From contig NW_026944383.1 of assembly GCF_033439725.1 (NCBI RefSeq), positions 7,750,001 to 7,814,000 on the forward strand: a DNA stretch of 64,000 nucleotides, in the 5' to 3' direction. This document shows positions 57,352 to 64,000 of the stretch, piece after piece (the stretch's first letter is position 1; each line of letters starts with the position of its first letter). The position numbers and the translations under genes are program-made. Source of the DNA: Neurospora tetraspora. Taxonomy: Eukaryota > Ascomycota > Sordariomycetes > Sordariales > Sordariaceae. The notes under the pieces were generated by a model. It worked only from the letters and a program-made list of their open reading frames with translations. It made no database searches and was not told where the DNA came from.

Positions 57352-57820
57352 ATGTGTCACGAATTCCGAACCCGCTACGCCCCTCTGCTCCCACACCAAA
57401 ACCGTCCTCACCCGCTGCGGACTACTCCCCTGTCAAGCATGGCCTGGAGTTTATGAGCGAGTGGAGGGGGTATCTTGCAAGGCGCCTTGGTGTCGGTATA
57501 ATAACTCTCCTCGTCCTCGTTCGGGATCTTCTTCTCGTTCACGATCTTCTCCGGGAATAAATTCAGTGAACGCGACTACTACCTGTAGGGAATCAACTAG
57601 ACATAAAGAAGATACACCTGACAGGGGAGGAGGAGGTAACAGAGAAATCATTGCTCCTGGTCAGCATCAGCCTTCTGTGTTAAGGTTCGAATCTGGAGGG
57701 AGTAGTGGAGGAGGAGGAGATAACAGCAGATTGCGGACGAGGTTGACGGAAGAGCCTACGGAAGAGCCTGGAAGAGGAGGGGGAGGACCTAGAAGACCTG
57801 GGATTCCTGGGGGGCGATGA
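57352..57820 (+). pseudogene. Possible small cysteine-motif gene with an internal frameshift
   Basis: The ATG at 57352 (MCHEFRTRYAPL) opens a frame that soon closes. In the +2 frame the same stretch gives a protein-like reading: LCSHTKTVLTRCG, LPCQAWPGVYERVEG, SCKAPWCRYNN. It continues through Ser/Arg- and Gly-rich sequence to a stop at 57820. The short CxxH/CxxxC spacing resembles small fungal proteins starting MCxxx with one zinc-like knot. Losing one C of the GCCCCTC run near 57380 would join both frames, so this may be a frameshifted gene, a strain polymorphism, a base-calling error, or chance. Total size would be ~155 residues. I do not assign a function. Confidence 0.35.
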
Positions 57821-58265
57821 TGATTCGAGTTCGAGTTCGAGTGATGATGAGAACCATAACCATGGGAGTGGTGGGAACTCAGTCAGGAGTGGGAAGATGT
57901 AGGTAGGGTGTAAACCTAGCAAGCACATGCTCGAAACGACGCAAGTTAATAAGTGCCAGGGAGGGAGGGTTCGCAAGATCAGTCCAGCATCGACCTATAT
58001 AGAGGAGGGAGGTTACACTTTCTGAGAACTGAAGCATTAGTGAGCGAATTATAGTGATCGTTTTGCATTTTCAACAAGTTTTCGAGCGAACTGCACACAC
58101 AGGAGTCAACACTATGCATACATTGGATATCTTGGTAAGGTCGGGTGAATCTCACTGCAGGATCGTGACACTCACTCCTCGTTTCCTCGTTCCTTCCCAA
58201 CTAACTAACTTGAAGTCTTGAGCTGCTGCTGCTGCTGATCCTTCCAGAGAGACGGGAGGCTAGGG

Positions 58266-58267
<2 letters not shown>

Positions 58268-58337
<70 letters not shown>
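58268..58337. repeat. (CT)35 microsatellite
   Basis: Seventy uninterrupted bases of CT repeats, followed by TTTC units. Confidence 0.95.
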
Positions 58338-58343
<6 letters not shown>

Positions 58344-58430
58344 CTTCTTTGCGTTATGACAAAATGTTTTTCAACTTCAACTTCCCTTTAAAAGTTCTCT
58401 TCAGTTTCTTCCACTTTTAGCCAAATCACC

Positions 58431-58474
58431 CCATCCATCCATCCATCCATCCATCCATCCATCCATCCATCCAT
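58431..58474. repeat. (CCAT)11 microsatellite
   Basis: Eleven perfect CCAT units, about 95 bp after the CT microsatellite. Confidence 0.95.
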
Positions 58475-59188
58475 CTTCACTTCTTCTGAATTGGTTCGCG
58501 TTCTTCTTTTACCACTCACACTCTTCCTGAAGGGGGAAGAAAGTCAGATCATGTCAGGTCCTTCGTTACCCTTGCAGTGATGATCAAGTTCCATTCATGC
58601 CTTGTCTTGTGGTGATCATGAGTTACTTGAGTGAAATGTAGGTAGACTTGAGGTTGTTTGTTGTGTGAGTTGACAAAAGATCATCATCATCATAATGTTC
58701 TGCCCTCTACTACTATATATACGTGGTTTCCGCTTGTCTCTATCTACTGTGTATTGCCTCTGTAAGGTACTCAATCGTCAGGGTTAGGATTACCCAGTGA
58801 CCGTGACCATGCCATTGATTGCCATTATGAAGTCAGAGAAGGGGATTCAAGTCAAATCCTGAACAGGCGACGGAGGTATCGGTTGTAATCTTTCACTGGT
58901 CAGAAAGGTTGATACGCTCGTCAACTCGTATTACGTGACCTGTAACGAGGTCATTCAGTTTATTACACTCGGGAAACCCAAAACCAAGGGCCCATATCAT
59001 GATATTCAAATAACTGACGACCGTCCGTCAGCTAGTCAGCTTTTACGGCGTACTATGTCTTGTTTTTTTATCTAGCCGTTTTAACCAACCCGGCTTCCGG
59101 TTTTTAGATCCTTCCCTTTCCCCAACCGGGGGAAACTCCGATCCAATCGTCCCCTGTCCCTGTCCCTTCTTCCCCTTACGTAACTCCT

Positions 59189-61266
59189 TCAATGCGTCCG
59201 GCGATCAACGATCTCGCCTGCTTTCAACAGGGCACTCATTCCATCGAGATTAGGGCCCTGAGGTCCTCCCCCCTGTTTCCTCTCTTGGTGTTGTTGTTGT
59301 TGTGGTTGTTGTTGGTGGTGATGTTGAAATTGTTGTTGCTGATACTGATGTTGTACCGGACCAGCGCCCATCTGTTGGGGTGGTGGTGGTGGCGGGATTC
59401 CATACACAGCACTAGGAGCAGCAGCATTCGTTACAACAGAGGGCGCGTGCGCAAGCGATAGAGCCCTATGGTAGCCTACGACGGCTTCGTCAGCTGCTTC
59501 TCTAGATAACGAAGGTAGCTTTCTCCACGGCATACCATTCGTCATGGGCAGGCTAGCAAGCGCCGGCGGCTGCCCTGCAGGCTGCTGCTGATGTTGCGGC
59601 TGCTTTTGATGCACAGGCAAGGGACCCGTGGGGTATGGGTGGTGCGGTTGGCCTGCCTCGTAGGAGTGGGAGGAGCTTGACGAGAGCAAAGCCTGTATCG
59701 GCAATGGGCCGTCAGTAGGGGTCCTTGGATAGCCATAAGACGAGGCCGTGGAGGCCGAGGATATGCTACCCGCTGAGGACTGCTCCTTCTTCAACGCAGG
59801 CGGATATCTCCGATCGCCGCCAACCAAGCCAGGTGGGGGACCAGGGCTATTGGTGAGACTTCCTCTTGGGAAATAGCTGCTGGGATCGTTCGTTTGTTGT
59901 GGCCCGCCGGGTAAAGATCTATGGCTATCAAAGACATCGGAGAAGGATGGTAGATTCTGTTGAGACTGGGGTGTGCTTAGCGGCTGTTCCTGACGATGTT
60001 CATCTGGTCGGGCAGTCTCTGTTCGGCTCGGTAATGGGTAGTTCCTCGCACTAATGTTGAAAGCAGTGGGTGATCGTTGTTCTGGAGACCGTCGGTCCGC
60101 GTGGGCTGTACGTGGCGAGTGCATGGAATCGTCATGATACGACCCCGGGCTCAGTGCCGCCGAGTGATGAGAATCCGTGGTAGAGACAATGGAACTTATC
60201 CTCTGTTCCCTGGATGGTGGTGGTTCGCTTCCGTGAAGACTGTCACTACCACCACTGTCACTCCGACATGTCCTGGTGGGCGTGGCAGCAGCGCTACTGG
60301 GACCACCAGATTCCGAGAGCTTCACTCGCTTTGACGAGTCCTTGTCTGTGCCATGTGTTAGACTCTGACTGACCCAGTCGAATAGAAGTCATTGATCAGA
60401 CGAGGACGTCGCATCATACGTACCTTGAGATGGGAGAGAATGCTTCGTCTTGAAGTCCGCCAAGTACTGCATGTACTTTTGGTATTGAGGCGTCTTCTTA
60501 TATTCGGAAAGTTCAGCGTGATACTTTTCCTTGTAAGCCTGCGCTTTGGACTCATAAGGCTCCTTCTCAGCCGGCGTCAAGTTTTGCCAGTTCTCGCCAA
60601 CTAACTTGGCAATCTCGGTGAATGAGAGGTTACGGCCCTTGAGGTCCTCGCGCATCTCTTGAAAGGGGTAAACGTGTTAGTTGCCTTCCTGACGCGGGAC
60701 AGACGCTTTCCAGTAGGTGACTTACTGTTGGAAAAAAGCACATAGGCTGACGGAGGTCTTTCCGGCGCATTTTCGTCCGCCTTTGGGTGTCTGCGATACT
60801 TCCTCTTGGTAACAATGACAGTCCCAGGTTCTCGTAGCTCGAGCTTTGGTGGCTCAGCACGAGGTACAACCTCTGGTGGCCTGGAATCTTCTATACTGGG
60901 CTGTGCCAAGGGAGCCAATGAAGCTTCTGGCGCAAGCCCTCGGTAATTTGCTATCCTCCTCTGGAGTTTCTGTTGGTTCGTGTCAGCAGTCGTGCCATAT
61001 TGTACCACGGATCTTGTAGTACGCGGCGGTAAAATGATTGCTTACCCGTCTATGACCTAATTTCACGCCTAGGACATCACTGATGAACCAGGTGTGTTAG
61101 TCAAACTTCCATCATTTTGCCCGTGGAAGTCCAAACAAAATGCTTACAGGTCGGATTCCGTGATATCGAGAATAGTCTCCCATGTGTCGAAACCCTGCTC
61201 AACAAACGCATCGAGATACTGACTGATCCCTAACTCCCCAAAGATTGCTGCTAATTGTTGCGCCAT
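59189..61266 (-). CDS. SAM-domain plus HMG-box protein
   Basis: Five exons (61266-61148, 61079-61046, 60969-60726, 60657-60424, 60345-59189) join in frame to 595 residues; exon 2 has only 34 nt. A SAM domain fills residues ~1-65 (AAIFGELGISQYLDAFVEQG, then SDLDVLGVKLGHRRKLQRRI). After a Pro-rich linker with the basic KRKYRRHPK, an HMG box lies at ~117-190: NAPERPPSAYVLFSNK, REDLKGRNLSFTEIAKLVGE, NLTPAEKEPYESKAQAYKE. The C-terminal ~400 residues are disordered and Gln/Pro/His/Ser-rich. The HMG box bends DNA and the SAM domain mediates protein contacts. By inference it is a nuclear transcriptional regulator; some HMG-box proteins of filamentous ascomycetes control mating and fruiting. I cannot tell which named HMG gene this is. 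It is not a mating-type gene by its architecture. Confidence 0.93.
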
Positions 61267-64000
61267 CGAGTCCAATTGGTGTGATTTGTGATGCGCGGTG
61301 CACCGACGAGTCGAAGTTCCCAAAAAAAAATCCCTGCACCGAAGCTCAACGAGAGCTTCTTCCAAAAGTAATTGATGGTATCAATGCCTGGTTGCCACAA
61401 AACCAACTATTCCCCAGGTGCATAGGTGAACTCGGAAGATCGGATAAGGTCGTCGTTAGGTTGCCAAGCGACAAGAGATCTGGTTTCGACTGCAGTGCCG
61501 AATTCGTGTGGATGGATCGCTGTGGTGGGTATGGCGTGAGCTCTCGAATCAGAGCGAAAACAAACCGCAACCAAGGCCGTGAAGGATTGAAACAGGGCTG
61601 GGCTTTTTGATGAAGCTTTTGAGAGGGAGAGCAAGAGTAATTAATGGCGGTGATGGCGTCCTTGGAGGATCGGAGGTAAATCGTCTTGGTATATTGGGCG
61701 GAGTATTACAGTCCTCTGATCATGACGAAAGCCAGACAATGTGCACCGAGGGGCTGCAAGTAGGGTGCTGAAAATGGCAGGTTTATCTGTAACAAGAGTC
61801 TCGGTCAATGGTAAAGTCCAGTACGCGATCCAGATTATGACATGGGAATTCTTGGAGCCATGACCCATTGGGGTGGGGTGAGGGCAGAGATCTCGATGAC
61901 AACCCCAGCACAGAAGACAGGTAAGGAAGTCTTCGCGTGGTACGACATCGGCACAGGCATGGGTTCGGCTCTGATACAGCTACCGGGCGAGAGGGCATTG
62001 GGAGGTACATACTTGTACCAGTCGCCTAAGTACCTAGCGGGGCAGCCACAGGCGAGGAGCAAATGGTGTGAGATGGAGCTTATTCCAGCTCTTTTCAAGC
62101 TTTCTCGCGTCGCCGGTGGAGGAGTGAGTGGACGGTGAAGCTCAGGACTTTGCAGAACGGCTGACCTGTGGAGGTTCGCTTGGGGGGCCTTTTAAGAAGA
62201 TGGAGCTTCCAGCTGTCTAAAGAGATCTCTATCAGCATGGATCGACGTCGGCGGCAAATCAGTGTAAACGGCGAGTGGACAATCGGGTCAACTTTGAACA
62301 TTGGCGAGTTTTGTGGGTGAAAGCACGCCAACCACGACCACAACCGCAAACTGCCTAGACTCTCTTGACCAGACTTCCTCAACGTTCGGGCGGCGTGATG
62401 CCACCCTCAATGCGCAAAAGGATGGTAAGTGCTCTTTGGGAGTTGCTTTCCGACGTCTTGAGATGATGTGTCTCCCACTTCTTTTCCCCAGAGCAGCCTT
62501 GGTCCCGTCTTCCGTTCGGGTAACCAGAACCCAAGCTCGCAAAAAGCCCCTGAGCAGCCAACTGAACGGGGGAACCTCGCCCCCATGCACTACATTGGGG
62601 ATTATTGGGAAATCCAAAGAGGCAAGAGATCTGCTGTTTGACACTGTGTGCAAATCCAACGCCAAGTGGACGGAGAATGGGTATCACAAGATACATGTAC
62701 CATACGTTGAGCCACCAAGGCTTTTTCTTCGCCTAGGTGAGTTTGTCTGTACTGTATCCGGAGACATAGACTGTCGTCACGGTAACGGCGCCTATCTCCA
62801 GACCATGCGCATGTTGGGGTGAATATGGATAAAGTCAGGGGGGAAGGCTGCCGCCGTACAAGGCAGCTACATTCGGAAGCGTCTGCGGTATGTAGACGCA
62901 CAGGGGAAAGGAGCAGGAGCAGGACAGAGTGGTATGTATAACATGACGATGATGCCGTGGTGCATTCCCACCAACTCCAAAGCGCAATTGGAGATGGATT
63001 TGTTTGTTTCTTGGCTGTGTGAAACCCGCGGGAGTGAACAAGCGAGGGGAAGGGGGAAAAAGTGTTCAGGTTGAATAGCAAAAGGGGAGGGGGGAGGGGG
63101 GCCGTGGCAGCATCCTACCTTGTTCTTGAGTTGAGTTGACGTTGTGAGATGTCTTTGATCTCTCTCTTGGGTAACCGTGACCGAAACCGTGGATTGTCGT
63201 CCGGATGGTTGTTGGCCTATTTATCCCTGAGTGATAGTCGTGGTGGCCGCAAGGTTCAATGTTGTTTGATATCTCGATGCGAGGTGGTAGCAGCAAGTGA
63301 TGTGCTGAGAGTTGAGGTAAGTCGGAGGTTCGAGATGGGGAAGGAGGAGCAAGTCTCGAAAAGAAAAAAAAAGAATCTTGTTTCACAGGAATCTTGAATT
63401 GACAAGTCCAACTTGCAGAGACAAGGTTGACAAGGAAGGGACAAAAGGGCAAAGGCAAGTACCGAGAGGGTTGGAGCTGCATAAACAGAGTGTTCGAGGC
63501 TCTTGAAGCCAGATGCAGATGCCAGGGCGTAGCGGTGGTGCGGCAGGAGCAGGGCAAGGTGGGCGGCCAGGCAGGCACAGGGGAAAGGGAAGGAGTGGGA
63601 TTTTGTAAGAACTGAACTGGAAAGCGCCCGTTGACAGGTACCTGGTACCAGGTACAAGCCTGTGGGTTCTGGGTTGCCCATGGGCAATGGGCGAGTCTAC
63701 AGTACGTACAACTAAAAGAGTACCGTCTCTCCCGTCTATCGTGGGCACCAATCCGTGCAATCCCCAACCCCGAAACATGGAGCTCCAGCCGGCGATTCCA
63801 ATCGACTCCTGGGGACGGGACCTGGGACTCCTCCCGCTGCCTCGCGTATATAGCACCGACAAAATATCGTGATTAAAAGACTGGAATGGAAGACCCTGCT
63901 GACCCGGGATGGCATTCGGAGCAGAGCCAGGTGGGCAAAGTACACGGTACCTGACTGCTGGGTCGACTTTTCCACAGTAGAATCGGGGACTCTTTTGGGA
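61267..64000. other. Intergenic region to the right edge
   Basis: 2.7 kb upstream of the HMG-box gene, with no supported gene. Frames of 150-230 codons occur on both strands at 62.3-63.9 kb but overlap each other, lack motifs and are not linked by splice sites. It probably includes a long 5' regulatory region; an exact 18-bp palindrome lies at 63.64 kb. Confidence 0.5.
63638..63655. repeat. 18-bp perfect palindrome
   Basis: GTACCTGGTACCAGGTAC is its own reverse complement. It could be a dimer-binding site; no matching regulator is identified. Confidence 0.8.

Larger units (their letters stand above)
57821..59188. other. Convergent intergenic region with two microsatellites
   Basis: No gene supported. 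It contains a (CT)35 and a (CCAT)11 microsatellite and the 3' UTR of the leftward HMG-box gene. Confidence 0.6.

Noticed and set aside
57684-57694. B-box-like GGTTCGAATCT
   Set aside because: No A box at a proper distance and no cloverleaf; it lies in a possible coding frame.
62301-62822. 173-codon plus-strand frame
   Set aside because: Overlaps minus-strand frames, no motifs, mixed codon use; may be part of a 5' UTR or promoter region.
63066-63862. Long minus-strand frames near the right edge
   Set aside because: Leu/Pro/Ser-rich, in three overlapping frames; compositional.
1-64000. CRISPR arrays, operons, ribosome binding sites, 5S rRNA
   Set aside because: The DNA is eukaryotic. I saw no regularly spaced direct repeats of CRISPR type and no stretch resembling fungal 5S rRNA.

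Overview
This 64 kb window is nuclear DNA of a filamentous ascomycete, most likely Neurospora or a close relative. The evidence is short introns (50-110 nt) with GTRNGT / RCTRAC / YAG signals, C-ending codon preference, typical Pezizomycotina genes, and one sharply bounded AT/TpA-rich block (48.46-51.98 kb) that looks like a repeat mutated by RIP.

Layout. 0.08-1.37 kb (-): a Ser/Pro-rich protein that runs off the left edge. 7.4-9.4 kb (-): a cysteine-rich membrane protein of the 'fibroin-3 related' type. 11.82-11.98 kb (+): a tRNA gene with an unusual anticodon-loop structure. 12.5-14.0 kb (-): proteasome ATPase Rpt1, head to head with chaperonin subunit CCT delta (14.7-16.6 kb, +). 19.0-19.9 kb (-): a Cys/His-rich probable zinc protein. 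21.7-22.4 kb (+): SF3b p14. 24.8-26.4 kb (+): a YPL162C/STIMATE-type membrane protein. 27.6-32.0 kb (-): a Munc13/Git1-like MUN-C2 protein, divergent from a BAR-PH-ArfGAP protein of the Csx2 type (35.0-39.1 kb, +). 40.9-42.0 kb (+): phosphomannomutase. 42.4-43.6 kb (-): a low-complexity Gly/Ser/Cys protein. 45.2-48.2 kb (-): condensin kleisin Brn1/CAP-H. 48.46-51.98 kb: a decayed element with terminal inverted repeats, carrying a nested, non-RIPed solo LTR. 53.1-56.5 kb (+): a Na+/Ca2+ exchanger. 57.35-57.82 kb (+): a possible small cysteine-motif gene with a frameshift. 59.2-61.3 kb (-): a SAM plus HMG-box protein. The rest is gene-sparse intergenic DNA with microsatellites.

The genes are mostly housekeeping: proteostasis (rpt1, cct4), splicing (SF3b p14), mannose activation (pmm), condensin, membrane traffic and signalling (Munc13-like, ArfGAP) and ion transport. 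No metabolic cluster or operon logic is seen; each gene appears to be transcribed separately.

The most striking observation is the tRNA locus. Read directly it would be a Thr(UGU) gene with an 84-nt intron. A textbook spliceosomal intron (GTGAGT...TACTAAC...TAG, 64 nt) sits inside the anticodon. Removing it yields the anticodon loop CTTATAA, that of tRNA-Ile(UAU), followed by a 20-nt intron at the canonical 37/38 position. All exon structures were worked out by eye from splice signals and reading frame; none has been checked against transcripts or databases.
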